This document shows positions 34,111 through 47,700 of a DNA stretch of 64,000 nt, piece by piece. Source of the stretch: Rugalucina vietnamica (lineage: Eukaryota; Mollusca; Bivalvia; Lucinida; Lucinidae); the NCBI GenBank assembly GCA_964017185.1, contig OZ024869.1:59980761-60044760 (forward strand), in the 5' to 3' direction. The translations under genes were made by a program, and so were the position numbers. The notes beneath the pieces were generated by a model. That model was not told the origin of the DNA and made no database searches. It saw only the letters and a list, made by a program, of their open reading frames with translations. Positions within the stretch are counted from its first letter, which is position 1; each line of letters starts with the position of its first letter.

Positions 34111-37100
34111 TTAAAACCGTGTCAACACGTTAAAACTAAGCGTTGTAGTTAAAACCGTTAATGGCAACACGTAAACACTAAGCTTTGCATTTGCAACCGT
34201 TAAAACAGTTGCAAACGTTAGTGTCAACATGTAAGCACTAACCGTTACAGTTGCAACCTTTAATGGCAACACGTTAACATTAAGCGTTAGTGGCAACACG
34301 TTAAAGCTAAGCGTTGCAGTTGCAAACGTTAGTGTCAACATGTAAGCATTAACCGTTGCAGTTGCAACCTTTAAAGGCAACACGTTAACATTAAGCATTG
34401 CAGTTGCAAGCGTTAGTGGCAACACGTTAAAACTAAGCGTTGCAGTTACAACCGTTAGTGTCAACATTACAGTAAGTGTAGCATTCGTTTACGTTAATTT
34501 CAACACGTTAACACGTTGCAACCGTTTATGTCAACATGTTAACACTTAGCATTGCAGTTGCAACCGTTAGTGTCAACATGTTTACACTAAGCGTTGTAGT
34601 TAAAACCGTTAATGACAACACGTAAACACTAAGCTTTGCATTTGCAACCATTAAAACCATGTCAACACTTTAAAACTAAGCGTTGTAGTTATAACCGTTA
34701 ATTGCAACACATTAGCACTAAGCATTGGATTTGCAACCGTTAATACCGTGGCAACACGTTAAAACTAAGCGTTGCAGTTAAAACCGTTAATGACAACACG
34801 TAAACACTAAGCTTTGCATTTGCAACCGTTAAAACAGTTGCAAACGTTAGTGTCAACATGTAAGCACTAACCGTTACAGTTGCAACCTTAAATGCAACAC
34901 GTTAACATTAAGCGTTAGTGGCAACACGTTAAAGCTAAGCGTTGCAGTTGCAAACGTTAGTGTCAACATTATAACAGTAAGTGTAGCATTTGCTTACGTT
35001 AATTTCAACACGTGTTGCAACCGTTGCAGTTACAACCTTTAAAGGCAACACGTTAACATTAAGTATTGCAGTTGCAAGCGTTAGTGGCAACACGTTAAAA
35101 CTAAGCGTTGCAGTTACAACCGTAAGTGTCAACATTATAACAGTAAGTGTAGCATTTGCTTACGTTAATTTCAACACGTTAAAACGTTGCAACCGTTTAT
35201 GTCAACATGTTAACACTTAGCATTGCAGTTGCAACCGTTAGTGTCAACATGTTTACACTAAGCGTTGCAGTTGCAACACGTTAACACTAAGCATTTCGGT
35301 TACAATGCGTTAAAACTAAGCGTTGCAGTTACAACCGTTATAACATTATAACAGTGTAGCATTTGCTTACGTTAATTTCAACACGTTAACACGTTGCAAC
35401 CGTTTATGTCAACACTTAGCATTGCAGTTGCAACCGTTAGTGTCAACATGTTTACACTAAGCGTTGCAGTTGCAACCGTTAATGACAACACGTAAACACT
35501 AAGCTTTGCATTTGCAACCATTAAAACCATGTCAACACGTTAAAACTAAGCGTTGTAGTTATAACCGTTAATTGCAACACGTTAGCACTAAGCATTGGAT
35601 TTGCAACCGTTAATACCGTGGCAACATGTTAAAACTAAGCGTTGCAGTTAAAACCGTTAATGACAACACGTAAACACTAAGCTTTGCATTTGCAACCATT
35701 AAAACCGTGTCAACACGTTGCAACATGTAAAAACTAAGCGTTGCAGTTAAAACCGTTAATGACAACACGTAAGCTGCTTTGCATTTGCAGTCGTTAAAAC
35801 CGTGTCAACATGTTGAAACTAAGCGTTGTAGTTAAAACCGTTAATGACAACACGTAAACACTAAGGTTTGCATTTGCAACCGTTAAAACAGTTGCAAACG
35901 TTAGTGTCAACATGGAAGCACTAACCGTTACAGTTGCAACCTTTAATGGCAACACGTTAACATTAAGCGTTAGTGGCAACACGTTAAAGCTAAGCGTTGC
36001 AGTTGCAAACGTTAGTGTCAACATGTAAGCATTAACCGTTGCAGTTGCAACCTTTAAAGGCAACACGTTAACATTAAGCATTGCAGTTGCAAGCGTTAGT
36101 GGCAACACGTTAAAACTAAGCGTTGCAGTTACAACCGTTAGTGTCAACATTACAGTAAGTGTAGCATTCGTTTACGTTAATTTCAACACGTTAACACGTT
36201 GCAACCGTTTATGTCAACATGTTAACACTTAGCATTGCAGTTGCAACCATTAGTGTCAACATGTTTCACTAAGCGTTGCAGTTGCAACCGTTAATTACAA
36301 CACGTTAACACTAAGCATTGCGGTTACAATGCGTTAAAACTAAGCGTTGTAGTTAAAACCGTTAATGACAACACGTAAACACTAAGCTTTGCAGTTGCAA
36401 CCATTAAAACCATGTCAACACGTTAAAACTAAGCGTTGTAGTTATAACCGTTAATTGCAACACGTTAGCACTAAGCATTGGATTTGCAACCGTTAAGACC
36501 GTGGCAACATGTTAAAACTAAGCGTTGCAGTTAAAACCGTTAATGACAACACGTAAACACTAAGCTTTGCATTTGCAACCGTTAAAACCGTGTCAACACG
36601 TTAAAACTAAGTGTTGTAGTTAAAACCGTTAATGGCAACACGTAAACACTAAGCTTTGCATTTGCAACCGTTAAAACAGTTGCAAACGTTAGTGTCAACA
36701 TGTAAGCACTAACCGTTACAGTTGCAACCTTTAATGGCAACACGTTAACATTAAGCGTTAGTGGCAACACGTTAAAGCTAAGCGTTGCAGTTGCAAACGT
36801 TAGTGTCAACATGTAAGCATTAACCGTTGCAGTTGCAACCTTTAAAGGCAACACGTTAACATTAAGCATTGCAGTTGCAAGCGTTAGTGGCAACACGTTA
36901 AAACTAAGCGTTGCAGTTACAACCGTTAGTGTCAACATTACAGTAAGTGTAGCATTCGTTTACGTTAATTTCAACACGTTAACACGTTGCAACCGTTTAT
37001 GTCAACATGTTAACACTTAGCATTGCAGTTGCAACCGTTAGTGTCAACATGTTTACACTAAGCGTTGCAGTTGCAACCGTTAATGACAACACGTTAACAC

Positions 37101-37800
37101 TAAGCATTGCGGTTACAATGCGTTAAAACTAAGCGTTGTAGTTAAAACCGTAGTATGACAACACGTAAACACTAAGCTTTGCATTTGCAACCATTAAAAC
37201 CATGTCAACACGTTAAAACTAAGCGTTGTAGTTATAACCGTTAATTGCAACACATTAGCACTAAGCATTGGATTTGCAACCGTTAATACCGTGGCAACAC
37301 GTTAAAACTAAGCGTTGCAGTTAAAACCGTTAATGACGACACGTAAACACTAAGCTTTGCATTTGCAACCGTTAAAACAGTTGCAAACGTTAGTGTCAAC
37401 ATGTAAGCACTAACCGTTACAGTTGCAACCTTAAATGCAACACGTTAACATTAAGCGTTAGTGGCAACACGTTAAAGCTAAGCGTTGCAGTTGCAAACGT
37501 TAGTGTCAACATGTAAGCACTAACCGTTGCAGTTACAACCTTTAAAGGCAACACGTTAACATTAAGCATTGCAGTTGCAAGCGTTAGTGGCAACACGTTA
37601 AAACTAAGCGTTGCAGTTACAACCGTAAGTGTCAACATTATAACAGTAAGTGTAGCATTTGCTTACGTTAATTTCAACACGTTAAAACGTTGCAACCGTT
37701 TATGTCAACATGTTAACACTTAGCATTGCAGTTGCAACCGTTAGTGTCAACATGTTTACACTAAGCGTTGCAGTTGCAACACGTTAACACTAAGCATTTC
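34111..37800. repeat. 6,773-bp higher-order repeat, copy 3 (partial)
   Basis: Follows copy 2 with an offset of 6,773 up to about 37.4 kb. It then lacks the 418-bp internal duplication of copies 1 and 2, so the offset drops to 6,355, and becomes clearly more diverged after about 37.8 kb. Variants shared with copy 2 but not copy 1 (GACGACACG at 30563 and 37336; CAACACTTTAAAAC at 27890 and 34663) make copies 2 and 3 the closest pair over that part. Confidence 0.85.
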
Positions 37801-40800
37801 GGTTACAATGCGTTAAAACTAAGCGTTGCAGTTACAACCGTTATAACATTATAACAGTGTAGCATTTGCTTACGTTAATTTCAACACGTTAACACGTTGC
37901 AACCGTTTATGTCAACATTTAGCATTGCAGTTGCAACCGTTAGTGTCAACATGTTTACACTAAGCGTTGCAGTTGCAACCGTTAATGACAACACGTAAAC
38001 ACTAAGCTTTGCATTTGCAACCATTAAAACCATGTCAACAAGTTAAAACTAAGCGTTGTAGTTATAACCGTTAATTGCAACACGTTAGCACTAAGCATTG
38101 GATTTGCAACCGTTAATACCGTGGCAACATGTTAAAACTAAGCGTTGCAGTTAAAACCGTTAATGACAACACGTAAACACTAAGCTTTGCATTTGCAACC
38201 ATTAAAACCGTGTCAACACGTTAAAACTAAGCGTTGTAGTTAAAACCGTTAATGGCAATACGTAAACACTAAGCTTTGCATTTGCAACCGTTAAAACAGT
38301 TGCAAACGTTAGTGTCAACATGTAAGCACTAACCGTTAGAGTTGCAACCCTTAATGGGAAGACGTTAACATTAAGCGTTAGTGGCAACACGTTAAAGCTA
38401 AGCGTTGCAGTTGCAAACGTTAGTGTCAACATGTAAGCACTAACCCTTGCAGTTGTAACCTTAAAAGGCAACACGTTAACATTAAGCATTGCAGTTGCAA
38501 GCGTTAGTGGCAACACATTAAAACTAAGCGTTGCAGTTACAACCGTTAGTGTCAACATAACAGTAAGTGTAGCATTTGCTTACGTTAATTTCAACACGTT
38601 AACACGTTGCAACCGTTTAATGTCAACATGTTAACACTTAGCATTGCAGTTGCAACCGTTAGTGTCAACATGTTTACACTAAGCGTTGCAGTTGCAACCG
38701 TTAATGACAACACTTTAACACTAAGCATTGCGGTTACAATGCGTTAAAACTAAGCGTTGTAGTTAAAACCGTTAATGACAACACGTAAACACTAAGCTTT
38801 GCATTTGCAACCATTAAAACCATGTCAACACGTTAAAAAGCGTTGTAGTTATAACCGTTAATTGCAACACATTAGCACTAAGCATTGGATTTGCAACCGT
38901 TAATACCGTGGCAACATGTTAAAACTAAGCGTTGCAGTTAAAACCGTTAATGACAACACGTAAACACTAAGCTTTGCATTTGCAACTATTAAAACCATGT
39001 CAACACGTTAAAACTAAGCGTTGTAGTTATAACCGTTAATTGCAACACGCTAGCACTAAGCATTGGATTTGCAACCGTTAATACCGTGGCAACATGTTAA
39101 AACTAAGCGTTGCAGTTAAAACCGTTAATGCCAACACGTAAACACTAAGCTTTGCATTTGCAACCGTTAAAACCGTGTCAACACGTTGAAACTAAGCGTT
39201 GTAGTTAAAACCGTTAATGGCAACACGTAAACACTAAGCTTTGCATTTGCAACCGTCAAAACAGTTGCAAACGTTAGTGTCAACTTGGAAGCACTAACCG
39301 TTACAGTTGCAACCTTTAATGGCAACACGTTAACATTAAGCGTTAGTGGCAACACGTTAAAGCTAAGTGTTGCAGTTGCAAACGTTAGTGTTAACATGTA
39401 AGCACTAACCGTTGCAGTTGCAACCTTTAAAGGCAACACGTTAACATTAAGCATTGCAGTTGCAAGCGTTAGTGGCAACACGTTAAAACTAAGCGTTGCA
39501 GTTACAACCGTTAGTTTCAACATTACAGTAAGTGTAGCATTTGCTTACGTTAATTTCAACACGTTAACACGTTGCAACCGTTTATGTCAACATGTTAACA
39601 CTTAGCATTGCAGTTGCAACCATTAGTGTCAACATGTTTACACTAAGCGTTGCAGTTGCAACCGTTAATTACAACACGTTAACACTAAGCATTGCGGTTA
39701 CAATGCGTTAAAACTAAGCGTTGTAGTTAAAACCGTTAATGACAACACGTAAACACTAAGCTTTGCAGTTGCAACCATTAAAACCATGTCAACACGTTAA
39801 AACTAAGCGTTGTAGTTATAACCGTTAATTGCAACACGTTAGCACTAAGCATTGGATTTGCAACCGTTAATACCGTGGCAACATGTTAAAACTAAGCGTT
39901 GCAGTTAAAACCGTTAATGACAACACGTAAACACTAAGCTTTGCATTTGCAACCGTTAAAACCGTGTCAACACGTTGCAACATGTAAAAACTAAGCGTTG
40001 CAGTTAAAACCGTTAATGACAACACGTAAGCTGCTTTGCATTTGCAATCGTTAAAACCGTTTCAACACGTTGAAACTAAGCGTTGTAGTTAAAACCGTTA
40101 ATTGCAACACATTAGCACTAAGCATTGGATTTGCAACCGTTAATACCGTGGCAACACGTTAAAACTAAGCGTTGCAGTTAAAACCGTTAATGACAACACG
40201 TAAACACTAAGCTTTGCATTTGCAACCGTTAAAACAGTTGCAAACGTTAGTGTCAACATGTAAGCACTAACCGTTACAGTTGCAACCTTAAATGCAACAC
40301 GTTAACATTAAGCGTTAGTGGCAACACGTTAAAGCTAAGCGTTGCAGTTGCAAGCGTTAGTGGCAGCACGTTAAAACTAAGCGTTGCAGTTACAACCGTT
40401 AGTTTCAACATTACAGTAAGTGTAGCATTTGCTTACGTTAATTTCAACACGTTAACACGTTGCAACCGTTTATGTCAACATGTTAACACTTAGCATTGCA
40501 GTTGCAACCATAAGTGTCAACATGTTTACACTAAGCGTTGCAGTTGCAACCGTTAATTACAACACGTTAACACTTAGCATTGCGGTTACAATGCGTTAAA
40601 ACTAAGCGTTGTAGTTAAAACCGTTAATGACAACACGTAAACACTAAGCTTTGCAGTTGCAACCATAAGCTTTGCAGTTGCATGTCAACACGTTAAAACT
40701 AAGCGTTGTAGTTATAACCGTTAATTGCAACACGTTAGCACTAAGCATTGGATTTGCAACCGTTAATACCGTGGCAACATGTTAAAACTAAGCGTTGCAG

Positions 40801-41354
40801 TTAAAACCGTTAATGACAACACGTAAACACTAAGCTTTGCATTTGCAACCGTTAAAACCGTGTCAACACGTTAAAACTAAGCGTTGTAGTTGAAACCGTT
40901 AATGGCAACACGTAAACACTAAGCTTTGCATTTGCAACCGTTAAAACAGTTGCAAACGTTAGTGTCAACATGTAAGCACTAACCGTTACAGTTGCAACCT
41001 TTAATGGCAACACGTTAACATTAAGCGTTAGTGGCAATACGTTAAAGCTAAGCGTTGCAGTTGCAAACGTTAGTGTCAACATGTAAGCATTAACCGTTGC
41101 AGTTGCAACCTTTAAAGGCAACACGTTAACATTAAGCATTGCAGTTGCAAGCGTTAGTGGCAACACGTTAAAACTAAGCGTTGCAGTTACAACCGTTAGT
41201 GTCAACATTACAGTAAGTGTAGCATTCGTTTACGTTAATTTCAACACGTTAACACGTTGCAACCGTTTATGTCAACATGTTAACACTTAGCATTGCAGTT
41301 GCAACCGTTAGTGTCAACATGTTTACACTAAGCGTTGCAGTTGCAACCGTTAAG
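37801..41354. repeat. satellite sub-region, mosaic between higher-order families
   Basis: This stretch consists of the same monomers but no single long period holds. Blocks resemble the 3.8-kb family (39167-39523 matches the 8506-type block) mixed with truncated joins, such as GCAACCATAAGCTTTGCAG near 40661 where two monomer types are fused out of register. It separates the 6,773-bp series from the 1,679-bp pair. Confidence 0.7.
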
Positions 41355-43033
41355 GACAACACGTTAACACTAAGCATTGCGGTTACAATGCGTTAAAACT
41401 AAGCGTTGTAGTTAAAACCGTTAATGACAACACGTAAACACTAAGCTTTGCATTTGCAACCATTAAAACCATGTCAACACGTTAAAACTAAGCGTTGTAG
41501 TTATAACCGTTAATTGCAACACGTTAGCACTAAGCATTGGATTTACAACCGTTAATACCGTGGCAACATGTTAAAACTAAGCGTTGCAGTTAAAACCGTT
41601 AATGACAACACGTAAACACTAAGCTTTGCATTTGCAACCATTAAAACCGTGTCAACACGTTGCAACATGTAAAAACTAAGCGTTGCAGTTAAAACCGTTA
41701 ATGACAACACGTAAACACTAAGCTTTGCATTTGCAACCGTTAAAACCGTGTCAACACGTTAAAACTAAGCGTTGTAGTTAAAACCGTTAATGGCAACACG
41801 TAAACACTAAGCTTTGCATTTGCAACCGTTAAAACAGTTGCAAACGTTAGTGTCAACATGTAAGCACTAACCGTTGCAGTTGCAACCTTTAAAGGCAACA
41901 CGTTAACATTAAGCATTGCAGTTGCAAGCGTTATTGGCAACACGTTAAAACTAAGCGTTGCAGTTACAACCGTTAGTGTCAACATTACAGTAAGTGTAGC
42001 ATTCGTTTACGTTAATTTCAACACGTTAACACGTTGCAACCGTTTATGTCAACATGTTAACACTTAGCATTGCAGTTGCAACCGTTAGTGTCAACATGTT
42101 TACACTAAGCGTTGCAGTTGCAACCGTTAATGACAACACGTTAACACTAAGCATTGCGGTTACAATGCGTTAAAACTAAGCGTTGTAGTTAAAACCGTAG
42201 TATGACAACACGTAAACACTCAGCTTTGCATTTGCAACCATTAAAACCATGTCAACACGTTAAAACTAAGCGTTGTAGTTATAACCGTTAATTGCAACAC
42301 ATTAGCTTTAAGCATTGGATTTGCAACCGTTAATACCGTGGCAACACGTTAAAACTAAGCGTTGCAATTAAAACCGTTAATGACAACACGTAAACACTAA
42401 GCTTTGCATTTGCAACCGTTAAAACAGTTGCAAACGTTAGTGTCAACATGTAAGCACTAACCGTTACAGTTGCAACCTTAAATGCAACACGTTAACATTA
42501 AGCGTTAGTGGCAACACGTTAAAGCTAAGCGTTGCAGTTGCAAACGTTAGTGTCAACATGTAAGCACTAACCGTTGCAGTTACAACCTTTAAAGGCAACA
42601 CGTTAACATTAAGCATTGCAGTTGCAAGCGTTAGTGGCAACACGTTAAAACTAAGCGTTACAGTTACAACCGTAAGTGTCAACATTATAACAGTAAGTGT
42701 AGCATTTGCTTACGTTAATTTGAACACGTTAAAACGTTGCAACCGTTTATGTCAACATGTTAACACTTAGCATTGCAGTTGCAACCGTTAGTGTCAACAT
42801 GTTTACACTAAGCGTTGCAGTTGCAACACGTTAACACTAAGCATTTCGGTTACAATGCGTTAAAACTAAGCGTTGCAGTTACAACCGTTATAACATTATA
42901 ACAGTGTAGCATTTGCTTACGTTAATTTCAACACGTTAACACGTTGCAACCGTTTATGTCAACACTTAGCATTGCAGTTGCAACCGTTAGTGTCAACATG
43001 TTTACACTAAGCGTTGCAGTTGCAACCGTTAAT
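41355..43033. repeat. 1,679-bp tandem duplication, copy 1
   Basis: Rare variants in this copy (GGATTTACAACC near 41539, GTTATTGGC near 41931, ACACTCAGCTTTGC near 42217, TTAGCTTTAAGC near 42303, TTTGAACACG near 42720) all recur 1,679 bp later. The left edge is set just after a G/T difference (41354 against 43033). I saw no difference between the copies. Confidence 0.9.
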
Positions 43034-44712
43034 GACAACACGTTAACACTAAGCATTGCGGTTACAATGCGTTAAAACTAAGCGTTGTAGTTAAAACCGT
43101 TAATGACAACACGTAAACACTAAGCTTTGCATTTGCAACCATTAAAACCATGTCAACACGTTAAAACTAAGCGTTGTAGTTATAACCGTTAATTGCAACA
43201 CGTTAGCACTAAGCATTGGATTTACAACCGTTAATACCGTGGCAACATGTTAAAACTAAGCGTTGCAGTTAAAACCGTTAATGACAACACGTAAACACTA
43301 AGCTTTGCATTTGCAACCATTAAAACCGTGTCAACACGTTGCAACATGTAAAAACTAAGCGTTGCAGTTAAAACCGTTAATGACAACACGTAAACACTAA
43401 GCTTTGCATTTGCAACCGTTAAAACCGTGTCAACACGTTAAAACTAAGCGTTGTAGTTAAAACCGTTAATGGCAACACGTAAACACTAAGCTTTGCATTT
43501 GCAACCGTTAAAACAGTTGCAAACGTTAGTGTCAACATGTAAGCACTAACCGTTGCAGTTGCAACCTTTAAAGGCAACACGTTAACATTAAGCATTGCAG
43601 TTGCAAGCGTTATTGGCAACACGTTAAAACTAAGCGTTGCAGTTACAACCGTTAGTGTCAACATTACAGTAAGTGTAGCATTCGTTTACGTTAATTTCAA
43701 CACGTTAACACGTTGCAACCGTTTATGTCAACATGTTAACACTTAGCATTGCAGTTGCAACCGTTAGTGTCAACATGTTTACACTAAGCGTTGCAGTTGC
43801 AACCGTTAATGACAACACGTTAACACTAAGCATTGCGGTTACAATGCGTTAAAACTAAGCGTTGTAGTTAAAACCGTAGTATGACAACACGTAAACACTC
43901 AGCTTTGCATTTGCAACCATTAAAACCATGTCAACACGTTAAAACTAAGCGTTGTAGTTATAACCGTTAATTGCAACACATTAGCTTTAAGCATTGGATT
44001 TGCAACCGTTAATACCGTGGCAACACGTTAAAACTAAGCGTTGCAATTAAAACCGTTAATGACAACACGTAAACACTAAGCTTTGCATTTGCAACCGTTA
44101 AAACAGTTGCAAACGTTAGTGTCAACATGTAAGCACTAACCGTTACAGTTGCAACCTTAAATGCAACACGTTAACATTAAGCGTTAGTGGCAACACGTTA
44201 AAGCTAAGCGTTGCAGTTGCAAACGTTAGTGTCAACATGTAAGCACTAACCGTTGCAGTTACAACCTTTAAAGGCAACACGTTAACATTAAGCATTGCAG
44301 TTGCAAGCGTTAGTGGCAACACGTTAAAACTAAGCGTTACAGTTACAACCGTAAGTGTCAACATTATAACAGTAAGTGTAGCATTTGCTTACGTTAATTT
44401 GAACACGTTAAAACGTTGCAACCGTTTATGTCAACATGTTAACACTTAGCATTGCAGTTGCAACCGTTAGTGTCAACATGTTTACACTAAGCGTTGCAGT
44501 TGCAACACGTTAACACTAAGCATTTCGGTTACAATGCGTTAAAACTAAGCGTTGCAGTTACAACCGTTATAACATTATAACAGTGTAGCATTTGCTTACG
44601 TTAATTTCAACACGTTAACACGTTGCAACCGTTTATGTCAACACTTAGCATTGCAGTTGCAACCGTTAGTGTCAACATGTTTACACTAAGCGTTGCAGTT
44701 GCAACCGTTAAT
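43034..44712. repeat. 1,679-bp tandem duplication, copy 2
   Basis: Repeats 41355-43033 without visible change. Similarity continues weakly into a third partial stretch to about 45070, where variants such as GTTGTGGTTATAACC (44854) and a TAAGCTGC join mark the end. Confidence 0.9.
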
Positions 44713-47700
44713 GACAACACGTTAACACTAAGCATTGCGGTTACAATGCGTTAAAACTAAGCGTTGTAGTTAAAACCGTTAATGACAACACGTAAACACT
44801 AAGCTTTGCATTTGCAACCATTAAAACCATGTCAACACGTTAAAACTAAGCGTTGTGGTTATAACCGTTAATTGCAACACGTTAGCACTAAGCATTGGAT
44901 TTGCAACCGTTAATACCGTGGCAACATGTTAAAACTAAGCGTTGCAGTTAAAACCGTTAATGACAACACGTAAACACTAAGCTTTGCATTTGCAACCATT
45001 AAAACCGTGTCAACACGTTGCAACATGTAAAAACTAAGCGTTGCAGTTAAAACCGTTAATGACAACACGTAAGCTGCTTTGCATTTGCAATCGTTAAAAC
45101 CGTGTCAACACGTTGAAACTAAGCGTTGTAGTTATAACCGTTAATTGCAACACATTAGCACTAAGCATTGGATTTGCAACCGTTAATACCGTGGCAACAC
45201 GTTAAAACTAAGCGTTGCAGTTAAAACCGTTAATGACAACACGTAAACACTAAGCTTTGCATTTGCAACCGTTAAAACAGTTGCAAACGTTAGTGTCAAC
45301 ATGTAAGCACTAACCGTTACAGTTGCAACCTTAAATGCAACACGTTAACATTAAGCGTTAGTGGCAACACGTTAAAGCTAAGCGTTGCAGTTGCAAACGT
45401 TAGTGTCAACATGTAAGCACTAACCGTTGCAGTTACAACCTTTAAAGGCAACACGTTAACATTAAGCATTGCAGTTGCAAGCGTTAGTGGCAACACGTTA
45501 AAACTAAGCGTTGCAGTTACAACCGTAAGTGTCAACATTATAACAGTAAGTGTAGCATTTGCTTACGTTAATTTCAACACGTTTAAACGTTGCAACCGTT
45601 TATGTCAACATGTTAACACTTAGCATTGCAGTTGCAACCGTTAGTGTCAACATGTTTACACTAAGCGTTGCAGTTGCAACACGTTAACACTAAGCATTTC
45701 GGTTACAATGCGTTAAAACTAAGCGTTGCAGTTACAACCGTTATAACATTATAACAGTGTAGCATTTGCTTACGTTAATTTCAACACGTTAACACGTTGC
45801 AACCGTTTATGTCAACACTTAGCATTGCAGTTCCAACCGTTAGTGTCAACATGTTTACACTAAGCGTTGCAGTTGCAACCGTTAATGACAACACGTAAAC
45901 ACTAAGCTTTGCATTTGCAACCATTAAAACCATGTCAACACGTTAAAACTAAGCGTTGTAGTTATAACCGTTAATTGCAACACGTTAGCACTAAGCATTG
46001 GATTTGCAACCGTTAATACCGTGGCAACATGTTAAAACTAAGCGTTGCAGTTAAAACCGTTAATGACAACACGTAAACACTAAGCTTTGCATTTGCAACC
46101 ATTAAAACCGTGTCAACACGTTGCAACATGTAAAAACTAAGCGTTACAGTTGCAACCTTTAATGGCAACACGTTAACATTAAGCGTTAGTGGCAACACGT
46201 TAAAGCTAAGCGTTGCAGTTACAACCGTTAGTTTCAACATTACAGTAAGTGTAGCATTTGCTTACGTTAATTTCAACACGTTAACACGTTGCAACCGTTT
46301 ATGTCAACATGTTAACACTTAGCATTGCAGTTGCAACCATTAGTGTCAACATGTTTACACTAAGCGTTGCAGTTGCAACCGTTAATGACAACACGTTAAC
46401 ACTAAGCATTGCGGTTACAATGCGTTAAAACTAAGCGTTGTAGTTAAAACCGTTAATGACAACACGTAAACACTAAGCTTTGCATTTGCAACCATTAAAA
46501 CCATGTCAACACGTTAAAACTAAGCGTTGTAGTTATAACCGTTAATTGCAACACATTAGCACTAAGCATTGGATTTGCAACCGTTAATACCGTGGCAACA
46601 CGTTAAAACTAAGCGTTGCAGTTAAAACCGTTAATGATAACACGTAAACACTAAGCTTTGCATTTGCAACCGTTAAAACAGTTGCAAACGTTAGTGTCAA
46701 CATGTAAGCACTAACCGTTACAGTTGCAACCTTAAATGCAACACGTTAACATTAAGCGTTAGTGGCAACACGTTAAAGCTAAGCGTTGCAGTTGCAAACG
46801 TTAGTGTCAACATGTAAGCACTAACCGTTGCAGTTACAACCTTTAAAGGCAACACGTTAACATTAAGCATTGCAGTTGCAAGCGTTAGTGGCAACACGTT
46901 AAAACTAAGCGTTGCAGTTACAACCGTAAGTGTCAACATTATAACAGTAAGTGTAGCATTTGCTTACGTTAATTTCAACACGTTAAAACGTTGCAACCGT
47001 TTATGTCAACATGTTAACACTTAGCATTGCAGTTGCAACCGTTAGTGTCAACATGTTTACACTAAGCGTTGCAGTTGCAACACGTTAACACTAAGCATTT
47101 CGGTTACAATGCGTTAAAACTAAGCGTTGCAGTTACAACCGTTATAACATTATAACAGTGTAGCATTTGCTTACGTTAATTTCAACACGTTAACACGTTG
47201 CAACCGTTTATGTCAACACTTAGCATTTGCAGTTGCAACCGTTAGTGTCAACATGTTTACACTAAGCGTTGCAGTTGCAACCGTTAATGACAACAACACG
47301 TTAACATTAAGCGTTAGTGGCAACACGTTAAAGCTAAGCGTTGCAGTTGCAAACGTTAGTGTCAACATGTAAGCATTAACCGTTGCAGTTGCAACCTTTA
47401 AAGGCAACACGTTAACATTAAGCATTGCAGTTGCAAGCGTTAGTGGCAACACGTTAAAACTAAGCGTTGCAGTTACAACCGTTAGTGTCAACATTACAGT
47501 AAGTGTAGCATTCGTTTACGTTAATTTCAACACGTTAACACGTTGCAACCGTTTATGTCAACATGTTAACACTTAGCATTGCAGTTGCAACCATTAGTGT
47601 CAACATGTTTACACTAAGCGTTGCAGTTGCAACCGTTAATTACAACACGTTAACACTAAGCATTGCGGTTACAATGCGTTAAAACTAAGCGTTGTAGTTA

